A stretch of DNA of 64,000 bases from Ailurus styani (taxonomy: Eukaryota; Chordata; Mammalia; Carnivora; Ailuridae): the NCBI GenBank assembly GCA_002007465.1, contig LNAC01000009.1, forward strand, positions 1,690,658 to 1,754,657. The letters are read 5' to 3'. The translations under genes and the position numbers were made by a program. The notes beneath the pieces were generated by a model. That model was not told the origin of the DNA. It saw nothing but the letters and a program-made list of their open reading frames with translations, and ran no database searches. This document shows, piece by piece, positions 34,530 to 46,193 of the stretch (its first letter is position 1; every line of letters starts with the position of its first letter).

Positions 34530-35235
34530 GTGTTCTCTAGTTTCCGGTGCTGGCCGTAATCACGCACCCCACATTTCATGGCTTAGAGCAAGACCAACTT
34601 ATTATCTTAGAGTCTTGGAGGCCAGCAGTCCAAAACCAATGTCAGTGGGCGAAAAGTCAAGGCATCCCAAGGCTGGTTCCTTCTGGAAGTTTTAGGGGAG
34701 AACTTCTTTTCCAGCTTCTAGAGGTCACCTGTATCCTTTGGGTCATGACCCCCCTCCCCTTCATCTTCGAAGCCAGCAGTGATAGCATCTCTCTCCTCTC
34801 TGACCTCTGTTCCTGTCTTTCCGTCTTTTCTCCCTACTGCCTCTGTCTTAGGAGGATCCTTGTGATTGAATTGGATTCACCCAGATGATCTAGGACGATC
34901 TCCCCATCTCAAGATCCTAGCTTTTTTTAAAAAAAGATTTTATTTATTTATTTGAGAGAGAGAGAGTATGAGAGCGGGGCGAGGAACCAAGGGAGAAGCA
35001 GACTCCCCGCTGAGCAGAGACCCCCCCCCCATGCGGGGCTCCATCCCGGGACCCTGGGATCATGACCTGAGCAGAAGGCAGATGCTTAACTGACTGAACC
35101 ACCCAGGCGCCCCTCGAAGTCTTAACTTAATCCCATCAGCGAAGTCCCTTTCGTCGGGTGTCATAACATCATCCCAGGTCCTGAGGATTGGGGAGTGGAC
35201 ATCTTTGGGGGGCCAGTATTCAACCTGCTTCAAAA
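34530..35235 (-). repeat. MaLR-type LTR split by a SINE
   Basis: 'cttattatcttagagtcttg', 'tccagcttctagaggtcacc', 'ccagatgatctaggacgatc' and 'gtggacatctttggggggcc' follow an old MaLR-like LTR. The SINE at 34922-35115 interrupts it. It ends about 250 bases before the PTGES promoter. Confidence 0.65.
34922..35115 (-). repeat. CAN-SINE, older
   Basis: Reverse SINE with 'gatcatgacctgagcagaag' and a C run at 35022-35030. Confidence 0.93.
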
Positions 35236-35479
35236 AAGCAAAGTCACATCAAAGGAGGTGTGGCTGCGGTTCCAGTGTCCGGGCTGAGAGTGGGGAAAGA
35301 TGGCTCAGTTCTCCTGCCCGCGACTTGCCCTGACCTGGGAAATGGGCATAAATCAGCAACATCTACCACCTGTGGAGGTCCTGCCAGGCGCCCAGCTCTG
35401 TCACACCCCCAGAAGGCCGGCACCGCCACGCACCCCCATTTTACAGATGAAGAAACAGATTAGAACGTGCTTAAGGATT

Positions 35480-35703
35480 TGCGGGGAGGAGCGTCTGGGG
35501 CCGGAGGCTGGACCGGGGACAGCGCGCAGCCAGCCCTGGGCTTCTCCCAGCAGCTGGGGCCGGACGCTGGGGCTGGCTGCTGGGAGTGGGCGGGTGCTGG
35601 GCGCAGACAGGCCTCCAGGCAGCTCTCCCCGCCTCCGCCAGCTCCCAGCCCACAGCCACACGCCGCTCTGCCGTCTTCCCGGAGCTCCCGCCGGCCCGCC
35701 AGC
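35480..35703 (+). promoter_or_regulatory. PTGES: PTGES GC-box promoter and 5' UTR
   Basis: GC-rich, TATA-less sequence immediately before the ATG. At 35582-35594 it reads gggagtgggcggg, an overlapping Egr-1/Sp1-type GC box about 110-120 bases before the ATG. In human and mouse, PTGES induction by IL-1 and LPS depends on Egr-1 binding to proximal GC boxes, so this is the likely inducible element. The transcription start is not resolved. Confidence 0.65.
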
Positions 35704-35832
35704 ATGCCTCCCCCCGTCCTGGCGCTGCTGAGTGGCCAGGCGCTCCCGGCTTTCCTGCTCTGCGGCGCGCTGCTGGTCATCAAGATGTACGTGGTGGCTG
35801 TCATCACGGGCCAAGTGAGACTTCGGAAGAAG
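35704..35832 (+). CDS. PTGES: PTGES exon 1 (coding part)
   Basis: 43 codons from ATG 35704 to VRLRKK, ending before donor gtacgc at 35833. It encodes the first membrane helix. The start is set by the next downstream ATG falling inside the helix and by the match to the family N-terminus length. Confidence 0.94.
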
Positions 35833-37406
35833 GTACGCTGCCCGGGACCCCCGATCCCCACATCCCCACGGGACCCCCACATCCCCACGTGTGCTCTCTG
35901 GCCGCCCTGCTGGGAAGGTGTGCACCTGGGAAACGTGCACCTTCTTGTCCTCCGCTTTAAGAGCGTTTACTCACTTTCTGGGCCACCAGGTGGGTTCTGG
36001 CTGTGAACGTTGCCGTGTCTGCCAGCGTCTCAGAGAGAAGCAGGTCCCGGAGGGTGGAGCGAGATAGCCCGAGGACTCCATCGGACCTGGCAGCTTCCCA
36101 GCACGGGAGATCTGATATTTGGGTATTTGGGTGGAGTGGGAACTAGCGACACAGGAGTCCGAGAAACCCTTAAGTGGAAATTCCCAACTCACTGGCAAGG
36201 GCGCTTACAAAGCCGCTGCAGCCTCCACGGGCCCGGTCTCGGCCAGACTCCATTGGAATTTTCTTTCTTTTTTTTTCAAAGGTTTTATCTATTTATGGGG
36301 GGGGGGATGAGTGGGGGGAGGGGCAGAGGGAGAGGGAGAAGCAGACTCCCCGCTGAGCCAGCCCAGGGCTCTCTGATCCCAGGACCCCGAGATCACAACC
36401 TGAGCCGAAGTCAGACGCTCAACCGACTGAGCCACCCAGAGGCCCCTCCATTGGAATTTTTTCTTTCTTTTCTTTTTTTTTTTAAAGATTTTATTTACTT
36501 ATTTGACACAGAGAGAGAGATCACAAGTAGGCAGAGAGGCAGGCAGAGGGAGAGAGCGAAGCAGGCTCCCCACTGAGCAGAGAGACCAATGCGGGGCTCG
36601 ATCCCAAGACCCTGAGATCATGACCTGAGCCGAAGGCAGAGGCTTTAACCCACTGAGCCACCCAGGCGCCCCGCCACTGGAATTTTCAAGGAGGAATTTT
36701 CCCTCCTGATCCAAGTCCCAGAATCGAAACAACAATACGGAGGCTGAGATTTGACCTCGGGGGAGCCGCTGGGCGGTGGGACGGCCCATTCAGGACAACT
36801 CCGCTCTCGCATTGGACAGCCAGAGCCCGAGAAGTTTCGGGCCAAGCTGGCCGGCCATCCTGTTATTCAGTAGAAGACTCGTTTCCAGAAACTGTGCCCC
36901 TTTGTCCGCTTTGTCCAGTTCCAAAGGAAGACAAGGCTGGCTCTGACATCGCGCGGGGGCAGGGTGGACACCGGGGCGCCGGGATCCTGCCGGGGAGTCA
37001 GACTCAGCCCCTGGCGCAGGTGCAGGCCAGCTCGAGGGCTGAGCGTGACGCCCAGAGGCACAGGCCCACGGACGGCCCCTGCCTTCCCCCTGCCTTGGTC
37101 CATCCTGGAGGTGGGGTTCAGGCGCCCCGCGGGGTCAGCCGCATCCACCCATCAGTTCCCTCCTTGAGCTGAGCTCTTAATCCCCACCGTGACTCTGGGG
37201 GAGGAGGGGGGAACGACATTGACCTTGTTTTCCAGGCAAGGACCCTGGGCTGAGAGGAGGGTTACCCGTTACCTGGGAAGGCCACATAGCAGGGTTTGAA
37301 CCCGGGGTGCGGAGGGGGGTGTCCTGCTCCACAACCTGCCCCGGGGGATAGAGCTCTCCTCAGCTGGGTGTAGGCGCCCAGAGCTTCCCCTTTAATGTGA
37401 CTTCAG

Positions 37407-37442
<36 letters not shown>

Positions 37443-40400
37443 GGAACCTTTCTCCCAGGTCGGTCGGGGAGGAGCCGAGAAAGCAGGCTTCCCTGGGGCT
37501 GCCCCCAGAGGCTCCTTACTATCTGGAGCTTTCCTCCGGTTTCTGCTTCGGTATTCTGTCCATCAGGGAAGAACCGAGGAGCCACACCTTGGAAGGGTTT
37601 GGATGTGGGCCCCTGGCTCCTCCCCCCACCGGCTTTGGGCCTCCGGCAAGTCTGGGACCTCAGTTTCCCCATCTGTAAACAGGGGGTGTCAGGGTGATGC
37701 CCAGAGAAGGCAGCACCTGGCTGCAGCCCAATGTTTCACCAACGTTAGTTCTCGTTCCTTGTTAGTACTTGAGGGCAGAAGCCTCGTGGGAGAGCGTCCA
37801 GAGCCCTGCCCCCCCCCCATGGACCCTGAACTGCAAGAACAGCTCCCCGCAGGATGCTAGGACTCCCTTCGAAGGCTCCATGGACCCTGTGCCGAGCCAT
37901 CCAGACCAGTGGCTCAGGGAAGTTCAGAAATGTGCAGCTAGGGGCACCTGCGTGGCTCAGTTCATCTGAGCATCTGACTCTTGATTTTGGCTCAGGTCTT
38001 GATCTTCGGGGTCGTGACATTGAGCCCTACCTTGGGCTCCATGCTCACTGGGGAGTCTGCTTGGGATTCTCTCTCCCTCTGCCCGTCCCCACACACCCCC
38101 CTCATGCGCACACACACACACCCGTGCGTACACACACGTGCTTGCTCGCTCTCAAATAAATCTTTAAATGAAATGTGCAACTAGTCAGTGCAGAACTGGG
38201 GTTCTCTGTCCTCAACTATCAAACCCTCTCATTGCTCTCAGTTCAAAGTCCAAATTCTTAGAGTGCAAGGACCCCAGCAACTTCATCCTGGGCCTCTGTC
38301 CCTTGTTCTCTATACTCCAGCCACACTGGTTTTCTGTTCTTCAAACACGCCTGTCTTCTTTTGACCCCAGGGCCTTTGCACATGCTGTTCTGTATATCTT
38401 CAATGCTATTTCTCCAACCCTCCCTTCATCTGGTTAATGTCGCATCCTTCAAAGCTCAGTTTTAATGTCCCTGCCTCAGAGATGCCTTCTCTGACCCCCA
38501 GACTTGGTTGGGTCTCCTGTGAACATTCTCAAGGCCAACCTTGTCTTCTCTTTTTTTAACACGCACCACCTGGTCTTCCCTGGTTCATAGGCAATTCCCC
38601 GATCAGAGTGTGAACTTTCCAAGAGCAGGGGCAGGAGGGCCTTTACCTCAGTCTATTCTGGCTGCTGTGACAACATAACTTGGACTGGAGGGCTTATAAA
38701 TAACAGATTTATTTCTCACAGTCCTGGAGTCTGGGAAGTCCCAAGACCAAGGTGCCAGCAGATTCGGAGTCTGGTGAGGGCCTGCTTCTGGGTTCACAGA
38801 TAGCCGTCTTCTCACTCTGTCTTCGCATGGCAAACGGGGCAAGGGAGCTTTCTGGGGGCTCTCTTTTTTAAAAAAAAATATTTTATTTATTTATTTGTCA
38901 GAGAGAGAGAGAGAGAGCATAAGCAGGGGGAGCAGCAGAGGGAGAGGGAGAAGCAGGCTTCCTGCTGAGCAAGGAGCCCGATGTGGGACTCGATCCCAGG
39001 ACCCTGAGATCGTGACCTGAGCCGAAGGGAGATGCTTAACCAACTGAGCCACCCAGGCATCCCTGGGGGCTCTCTTTTAATGGGCACTAATCCCATTCAC
39101 AAGAGCTTCACCCCAGTGACCTAATCACCCCCCAAAGACCCCCCCCAATGGCGTCGCCTCGGACTGTATCTTTCAACATACGAGTTTGCGGGGCACACAA
39201 ACGTTCCATCCAGCAGCCTTGTTCGCGGCAGGTGCCAGCACCCGGCACACAGCAGGAGCACCAGCAGTCAGTTTTGGCTGATATATTTCAGGCTTTTGCC
39301 AACCCTGAGGACGCCCTGAGACACGGAGGCCTCCAGTACTGCCGGAGTGACCAGGACGTGGACCGCTGCCTCAGGCAAGTACTGCTGGGCCTCGACCTGG
39401 CCACGGTCTGACACCCCCAGGCCCAGCTCTGGGCCGCGGGACCAGGGGTATACCTAGAAGACCCAGGTCCTCTGCCTTCCTGAGCCCCTCAGACAGTTCT
39501 CATTTATTCGTTGATCAAATTTCTAATTAATTGTGGAAAAGTAATACACACCCATGACCTAGGATTTCAGAGTTGGAGAGGGCTGCTCAGGGAGGACTCT
39601 GTCTCCCCCTCGCCTCTGACCCCGGCCCCTACCCAGCCCTACCCAGCCCTACCCAGCTCTGCTCCCCGAGGGCGAATACCGAGTCTCTGCATCTTCCAGA
39701 GTGCTTTGTCCTTTTTGGCCCTACACGGTCACCCTTCACCCACTGGTCCTTAACGGGGATGGTTCCCCATCAGCTCACAGCGGGGTCCCGCCCACGGCCT
39801 CAGCACTGTAGGATTCAGGCAGATCCTTAGCTGTCTGACCCGTGCCCCTCCGATGGACATTTAGGCTGTTCTCAGGTCTTTCTCAGTTATGAACAGAGTG
39901 CATCCAAACCTCTCGCATTGCGTTCGCATATATATGTGAGCAAAACCCTAGGATGCATTGGAGCTGTAAGAAATATTGCTGAATGGTGCACAAATCCACT
40001 CTCACCACTGGTGTGGGAGAGGTCCCCCCTGCCCCTGCCACCTCCGAGCTACCCCTTTGGAGGGGGACACTGCCAGGGCGATGGGCAAAAATGTCCCCGT
40101 GTCACGTTTTGGTTTTCCTTTGCATTTCTTTTATTCGGAGTGAAGTCGAACTTTGTATGCCTAGCATACCCCAGTCGATCAAAAACAATGCTCCTCCTTA
40201 TAAAAGTCAGAACTGCTGACCATTGCAGACAGTTTGCATCCTGTTGCAAACCCCCAGAGGGAGAAAGGAGACCAGTCCCGATTCTAATCCCTGCTGACCT
40301 CTAACACTATTTTCATCCATCTCCTCTTCGTCAATGTTTTTCATAAAATTAGGTATGCATCATTTACCCAGTTTGGGGTTGTGCAATTTTTTTTCCAGTT

Positions 40401-43400
40401 AACATTATTTGGTGAGCATTTTCCAGGTCAGTAAATGTTACTCAAGAAATGGTTCTTTAGAAACAGATGTACAAAATCCCATCGGAGACTCGATGTTAAT
40501 TTCACGTCGCCAGTCCGAATGGTCCGGTTTTGGCAGTTTGCTCTAGTTCACACCGGCGGGCTGGAGAGTGAGGAGGCAGGATTTGTAGGGTAGAGGGACT
40601 GTCCGTGGAGTTGGGAGGAAAAGTGGGAGGATGGCTGGCTGGCTGCACAGGAGGGAGACAGGAGGCAAACCCTCACATAGTCCTCTGTGCATTCCTGTGC
40701 ATCACAGGCAGAGATGGGTGGGACACTGTGGTATGAATAATAGAGATTCTTTTATTGAAAGAGAGTGCTTTTTTTTTTCCTTTTAGTTGTCTTGGCCATT
40801 GAAAATAATTACATACTTGTGGTTTTTAAAAATTACAGAAATGTGTAAATGGAGGAAGTAAAATTCTTTGCTGTTCCACCCTTTTTTTAAGTGTTGTTTT
40901 TTTTTTTTTTTTTTTTAGAGAGAGAGAGGGACAGAGGACAGGCGGTGGGGCGGGGGAGGGGCAGAGGGAGAGGGAGAAGCAGACTTCTTACTGAGCAGAG
41001 AGCCTGATGCTGGGACCCTGGGATCATGACCTGAGCTGAAGGCAGACATCCAGCCGACTGAGCCACCCAGTGCCCCTGTTCACCCTTTCTAATGTAACTG
41101 CAGTGTTCAGTACTGCATATGAGGTCCGTCCATCCATCCATCCATCCATCCATCCATCCATCCATCCATCCATCCGACATGTAATGACCACCTACTGTGT
41201 GCAAGTTGCTGTGCTAAGCGCCGGTTGTACATCAGTGGACAAAAGCCTTACCCATGCACAAATCCCATACTGGTGACCTTTTCCCAGCCTCCCCCTGGTG
41301 GGCTTGAGTCTCCTGGGCAGGGGAGAAGGACCCGAGTAGTTGAGGCAGCAGGCTACCACGACTGTGGACAGCCCGAGCCGGCTCCCGGCAGCCACCGAGG
41401 GGGTGTGCCTAGGGTTCGGGGGTTCTATGTAGCAACATTTACTTGTGACCCTGGGGTGGTTACGTGAGATTTCAAACACTTGGTTTCTTTTCAGTGGCTG
41501 TAACCAAGCCAGGGAGAGACCACAGACTCATGTGGGGTCGAGATGTTTCCATGGACCCAGTACAATGTTTTCTTCTGATCAAAGTGACCCACCATCTATA
41601 GTCCTGATGCTCAAACGGCTGGAATTCAATTCAGCACTTTTTGAGCTCCTCTTATCCAATAGTGTTTTATACCCACTCAGCAAGTGTTTATTGGTGGGGG
41701 GAATCTGCCACGTAATGGTGTTTACTGGGGGCTTACTGCACCAGACCTGGGGGTTCCTGGTCCCCTGGGGCTCCTCTCCCTCCCCCCGATGTCACATAAC
41801 ATTGCGCTGCCTTGATGGTGCAGAGCTGGGAGCAGCACACATCCCATTATCCACTAGCGGAGAACTGGCTGGAACCTGAGTGGGGCGGGCCCTGGAAGCA
41901 GAACTTAGTTAAATATTAGACCAGAGTTTGTGCAACAGTCGGGATCACGCTTCTGCACAAACAGGAAAGCCCTCAGGTCTTGGTTCTTGGAAAATAAATC
42001 TGCCTTGCAAATTAGCAACGGGCCAGAGCCGAAATACGAGACCAGCTCTGGGAGAAGTCAGGAACCAGGTTTCCAGGGAAATGATGAAACCCAGCCACTT
42101 TCATCCGTGATACCTGCCTATCTCCTAGGAATGCGTATTTGGGCCAAATCCTGAGTCTATGCATTCGAAACTGCAGTGAGGATGTATCTGAGTGGCTCCG
42201 AAAAAGGAAGACGCACACTCTAGCCATGCTTTGCGATGTTTCTGACTATTTGGAGTGGGCAGCCCTAATGCCGCTGAACCAGTTTGTTGGGAGATTGGTC
42301 CCCAAACTGCCGCCCCAGAATTCCCTTAGATGTCATCCGACACGTTCATTCTGCATTTTGTTGGAAGGTGCCCCGAGGCCCAGGAGCGGGCCAGCAGCCC
42401 GCAGAACCACAGGCTCCTGCCCCGGGGTGGCGGGAAGGCTGGCCAAACCTCGAGCGTGAGCTGAGCCTTACCAGTCGCCTCCAGGTGAGGCTGGTGATGG
42501 CAGCGGGGGCAACGAGGGAGACGGCCTGCGAATCAGGGACGCGCCCCTTGGGGACAGCAGCATTCCAGGCACTTCGTAGATGCCAACCCCCGGGGCCCCC
42601 CGCCCCCTCCCCAGGAGGGTGATCTTGAGTCTGGTGGCAGAGCGAGTTTCCCAGGCCCTCTGAACCCGGGCTCTGCAGGAATGAGGTTTTACTTCACTTT
42701 ATTACCTGCCTTTGAGATTGAATGACCCCGAGACCTGCATGCATGGACGCGGCCCGTGTGGGCTGCGGGAAGGGCCAGGGAGTAGGACAGACCGCCGCTG
42801 TCCCTGCCAGCCGCCTCGCCTCGGGGTACCCCCGGGGTCTCCCTGCCCCACCCGTCACCGGCCCTCATGCAGCCGGTGGCTGCAACATCTGGAGAGGGCA
42901 TGGGGCAGCCTGGAGCCGCCAAAAGTCCCAGCAAGTCCAGTCTAGCAGTGGGGATTGGCTTTGGGTGACTTTTATTTGAAAAGCGGTTATTATTGGAATG
43001 ACACGTTTTGCCCAAACGTCTCTCTGGTACGTGACTCCCTCCATGTCTGTCAGTGCATATCCGGGCCCGAGGGAGGGGAAGGAGTTTTCTTGCCTCGCCT
43101 TTGATTTCCCCACAGCTCCCTGCCCTTGGCCCCATCTGTGGCTTCGTGGGCACCAACCCCCCCCAGCTCTGGTTTGGGACCTGCCCAAGGGAGGAGGGGC
43201 GACGGCTGGGCCAGGACGGGGGTGGGGGGGGACTGAGAGTCAGAGCCTCAGGGCTTTCTTAGCCCCCAGCCACCTCTCCCCGCCCCGCTGGGGACCCTGG
43301 GGCCCTCCATCCCATACCCCCCAAGCTGGAGCTAGGAGGTGGGCTCAGCGCCACTGTTTGGTTTTCTGGGGGGACTGCGCCCCCCGCCCCCGCCCAGAGC

Positions 43401-45790
43401 GGGGCCCCCCACCTGCCGTGAACCTTGCCCATCCTACCCTCCTGTCCACCCCGCCCCCCATCTGCTCTTTGGGGTTTGGCTGATGACTCCTTTAACAACT
43501 TTCGGAAAACTGACTCACTCATCAGCGAATCCGTGCTTTCAAGAAAAGTGTCTGAATGAATGGGATTCATCTGCTAGCGAGAAAGCCTGAACCTTTGCAA
43601 CAAAAACGTTCATCCAGGTGGGTCACCTGGGGTAGGCAGACGACGTTCTGGGACACACAAGCTCCATTTAAATTAAGTTTTCCAGGGGCGTCCCTCCAAT
43701 ACCGTATGGGGGAGTGTTGGGGTACAAGCCCCATTTCCAAAGGGTAGAGTGGTTTCGGAGGAACCCCCGCAGTCCCCTCCCTCATCCGTACCTCACGAGT
43801 AAGCTGAGGGACTTGCTCGATCAGGGCGCGGGCCCCCCCCGGCCCAGTGTCCCCCTCTGGTCCTTTCCCAGGCCTCCAGCTCTTGAGGACAGGGACCAGC
43901 GGCCTTCCCCCCCCCGGCCCGGGGAGACCTGCCCCGTGCAGACTTGCTTTCCCTGAGGCCGGGCCCCATGGTGGAGATTCAGGAGAGAAGGAGGGCTCGT
44001 GTTGGGCTCCAGGATGCTCGGACGGACGCTAACCGCTGTGTCCTGAGTTTGGCCTAAGGAAGATCCAGGACCCCTGGGTTCACGGGAGCCCGTACCCACT
44101 CTGACTGAATTCCAGGCCCTGCCCCACCCCACCAGACCCCTCTCCTGCTCCCATCCTGCCTCGAGGCATCTCATGCCACCACCCTCCGGACACACGGGTC
44201 ACTTAACTGTGTCTAGAACACCCTATGCTCACCCCCGTCTTTGCACTTGCCAATTTCGCTGCCTGGAAAGTTCTTCCCCCATAGACGTGGCCTATGGATG
44301 ACCCTTTATCATTCAGGCTTTGGTGCAAATGTCTCTTCCCTGGTCTCCACCCGAGTCTCGAGGCACAGACCCCTGTGGCATTGGGCTGCCAATGAAGGCC
44401 TCCTTCCCCGCCCTGCACGGCCAACCCGGTTCCCAAAGTCCCAGGTCAGCCCTTGCCTCGGGCTCTCCTTGCCGGCGGGAGGGAAGCGGAGGACGGTGAG
44501 GCTGGGCCCCCGCTTGCCTCCTGGCACCGCATCGGTGAGCCGCCTTCCGGCTGGAAGGGCCTGGAGAAGGGGCTTTGGTCCCGGCAGAGTCCTCGTGCCT
44601 CCACGCCTGTGGCCTGGCCTTGGGGGAGGTCCCGGTCCCGGTGCTGGGATCTTGTTTATCCTTCGAACGTGCCATCAGTTGCTGGCTCAGGCTCTGATTT
44701 ACAGGACTTGACCTGCCCACCTCGCCCCAAGGAAGCTGCCCATTAGTAGGAGTCATGGAAAATGTGAGCCGACTCTTAGCAGAAGTGGCTGAGTTTTCTT
44801 TCTTGGTCATTTATTTACAGCCAGGGTTGTACACAGCCCTTCCACTGCCCCCCACGTCCCCCCTGCACCGCCGTACAGACTCACACACTTGATCATTTCA
44901 AACAAAACACAGCAAAAAGGAAGCAGGATAGCGTGGATGAAATGAAGGGCTTTGCCAGCGCCCAGCGATGGGTCGGCTCCAGTGAGTGCCTACGGCTCTG
45001 TGATTATGATCCCTGAAAGGGGAAGGAGGGTTTGCCGGGCTTTGGGGGACACTAGGACACTAGGGCAAGGGTTTCAGATGCATGCTCTTAGGCTGTAGCC
45101 CGTGCCACTCAGGAGGCCCCAGGCACCTGCATTCAGAAGGAGGGTGCCCTCAGAGAAGCCTGCCCCGGTGGTAAAGGGCACAGGTTCGAGTCCAACCTAG
45201 GCTCTGACCACCCCAGCTCTCAACCCCTCAGAGCCCCACTTCTCGCACCTGGTGTCCAAGGCCAGAGGGGGACAGCGAGGGGCACGTGGCCGGGGCCCCA
45301 TCCTGGAGAGCCCTAGGGCTTGGCAAGAAAACCCCAGGCTGCAGCCTGTGGTGGCTACTGGTGCCTAAGTGGGCCTCCTCTCCTCAGCCGCTGTCTCTCC
45401 TGCCTCTGCGGTGTCTCTTCATCCTGGCCATGAACGGCCTTGAGTCTGGCACCCCGAGACGGTCCCCCGGTGGTCGGGGGCCGTCCAGCGCAGGGGGCCC
45501 CAGCTGACCCCTGGCTGACCACCCGCCCTTGCCTTCCCAGAGCCCACCGGAATGACATGGAGACCATCTACCCCTTCCTGTTCCTGGGCTTCGTCTACTC
45601 CGTCCTGGGGCCTGACCCCTTCATCGCCCGGACGCACTTCCTCGTCTTCTTCCTGGGCCGCGTGGTGCACACCGTGGCCTACCTGGGGAAGCTGCGGGCG
45701 CCCACCCGCTCCCTGGCCTACACCGTGGCCCAGCTCCCCTGCGCCTCCATGGCCCTGCAGATAGTCTGGGAAGCAGCCCGCCACCTGTGA
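35704..45790 (+). CDS. PTGES: Microsomal prostaglandin E synthase-1, complete
   Basis: Converts prostaglandin H2 to PGE2 using glutathione; a MAPEG-family trimer in ER and nuclear membranes, coupled to COX-2 (family knowledge). Joining 35704-35832, 39292-39374 and 45541-45790 gives 462 bases, 153 codons plus TGA; human has 152, and the extra residue lies in the variable N-terminus before ALPAFLLC. Visible: TM1 with [20 protein letters not shown], the VRLRKK loop, Asp50, Glu78 (NDMETIYPF), TM2 and TM3, Arg111, His114, and the active-site pair Arg127-Ser128 in APTRSLAY with Tyr131. These match human D49, E77, R110, H113, R126, S127 and Y130 shifted by one. The C-terminus WEAARHL is intact. Intron 1 is 3.5 kb and intron 2 is 6.2 kb; intron 2 begins with GC. 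Confidence 0.96.
36268..36446 (-). repeat. CAN-SINE in PTGES intron 1, first of pair
   Basis: Older reverse SINE with a G run. Flanked by CTCCATTGGAATTTT at about 36249 and 36447. Confidence 0.93.
36474..36672 (-). repeat. CAN-SINE in PTGES intron 1, second of pair
   Basis: Younger reverse SINE just behind the first. A third copy of the target, CCACTGGAATTTT, follows at 36674-36686. Confidence 0.95.
36690..37925 (+). other. PTGES: PTGES intron 1, middle
   Basis: No exon. Holds a (GA)n run at 37407-37439 and MIR-like text near 37640-37690 ('cctcagtttccccatctgta'). Confidence 0.5.
37942..38169 (+). repeat. CAN-SINE with internal (CA)n, PTGES intron 1
   Basis: Older forward SINE whose body has expanded into CA repeats. 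Flanked by GAAATGTGCAGCTAG (37927-37941) and GAAATGTGCAACTAG (38170-38184). Confidence 0.95.
38240..38640 (+). repeat. L2 3' end, PTGES intron 1
   Basis: 'actccagccacactggtttt', 'cagggcctttgcacatgctg', 'cagagatgccttctctgacc' and 'tttccaagagcaggggcagg' are in L2 order. Confidence 0.8.
38645..39235 (-). repeat. MLT1/MST-type LTR, split by a SINE, next to PTGES exon 2
   Basis: 'tctattctggctgctgtgac', 'ggcttataaataacagattt', 'ctggtgagggcctgcttctg' and 'atgggcactaatcccattca' give the reverse of an ERVL-MaLR LTR, to 'ggcacacaaacgttccatcc'. It ends about 57 bases before the PTGES exon 2 acceptor. Confidence 0.75.
38867..39062 (-). repeat. CAN-SINE inside the LTR
   Basis: Reverse SINE flanked by CTGGGGGCTCTCTTTT at 38851 and 39063. 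Confidence 0.96.
39292..39374 (+). CDS. PTGES: PTGES exon 2
   Basis: 83 bases coding [13 protein letters not shown] to RCL plus two bases of Arg71. The acceptor is atatatttcag, with a short and interrupted pyrimidine tract. The donor is CTCAG|gcaagt: a GC donor with otherwise ideal pairing to U1. A GT ten bases on (gtactg at 39379) would shift the frame and reach TGA within a few codons of exon 3. Confidence 0.93.
39495..40470 (-). repeat. Old L1M region in PTGES intron 2
   Basis: 'tgtggaaaagtaatacacac', 'gatggacatttaggctgttc', 'gtgagcaaaaccctaggatg' and 'ggtgagcattttccaggtca' read as reverse L1M. A 10-base unit 'tacccagccc' occurs three times at 39631-39656. Confidence 0.55.
40790..40889 (-). 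repeat. Old L1 fragment continuing to a SINE
   Basis: 'ttaaaaattacagaaatgtg' and flanks resemble reverse L1M text. Confidence 0.4.
40890..41078 (-). repeat. CAN-SINE, PTGES intron 2
   Basis: Reverse SINE with a long T run, flanked by GTTCCACCCTTT / GTTCACCCTTT. Confidence 0.92.
41125..41175 (+). repeat. (CCAT)n microsatellite
   Basis: About twelve CATC units in PTGES intron 2. Confidence 0.97.
41180..45540 (+). other. PTGES: PTGES intron 2, remainder
   Basis: No exon recognised. Diverged L2-type 3' text at about 44190-44350 ('ggtgcaaatgtctcttccct'). A TGACTCA (AP-1) core lies at 43501-43507. Otherwise GC-rich and repeat-poor. Confidence 0.5.
45541..45790 (+). CDS. PTGES: PTGES exon 3 (coding part)
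   Basis: 250 bases from [12 protein letters not shown] to WEAARHL and TGA 45788-45790. The acceptor gccttcccag has a good pyrimidine tract. It encodes helices 2-4 and the glutathione and active-site residues. Confidence 0.95.
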
Positions 45791-46178
45791 CCGGCAGCGG
45801 ACACCTCCTCAGCCGCCAGAAAACTGGCCCCGAGCCGCAGTGACTGTACCTGGGGGACTGGGTGTCCCTTCGAGATCGTGCTGGGCCCCGGAGGCCTGGC
45901 TTCTTGGCAACCTGCTGAACTTGGGATCCTGGGCACCGTGGGCCTGGGTGTGTTTGCATAAGCGTGTGCATGCACATGTGCGTGTGTGCCCCTTGGATTT
46001 TGGGTGGGGGGGGAGTAGTTCATTGGACCATGCAGAGATGTCAAGATTGATAGAAAATTCCATCATACCCAATACCAGAGCATTAAAAACCACATTTCTT
46101 CTTTGTCGCTAAGAGTGACGGGAGACTCAGTTCAGGTTCCTAAATTAAAAGACCCCCCAGATCCAGGCCTATAATAAA
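45791..46178 (+). other. PTGES: PTGES 3' untranslated region with poly(A) signals
   Basis: Follows the stop codon. An ATTAAA at 46082-46087 and an AATAAA at 46173-46178 are candidate poly(A) signals. A minus-strand SINE starts about 15 bases beyond the second. The human transcript has a longer 3' UTR, so a distal site further right cannot be excluded. Confidence 0.5.
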
Positions 46179-46193
46179 GGCAAATTTCTTTTC

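Noticed and set aside
34530..35235. Possible exon cluster upstream of PTGES
   Set aside because: The sequence follows an old LTR consensus interrupted by a SINE, with no conserved open frame.
39375..39411. PTGES ending in intron 2 by read-through of exon 2
   Set aside because: The read-through adds a short unrelated tail and drops the active site; exon 3 with perfect phase and all catalytic residues is present.
41125..41175. CRISPR-like array
   Set aside because: It is a four-base microsatellite in a mammalian intron, with no spacers.
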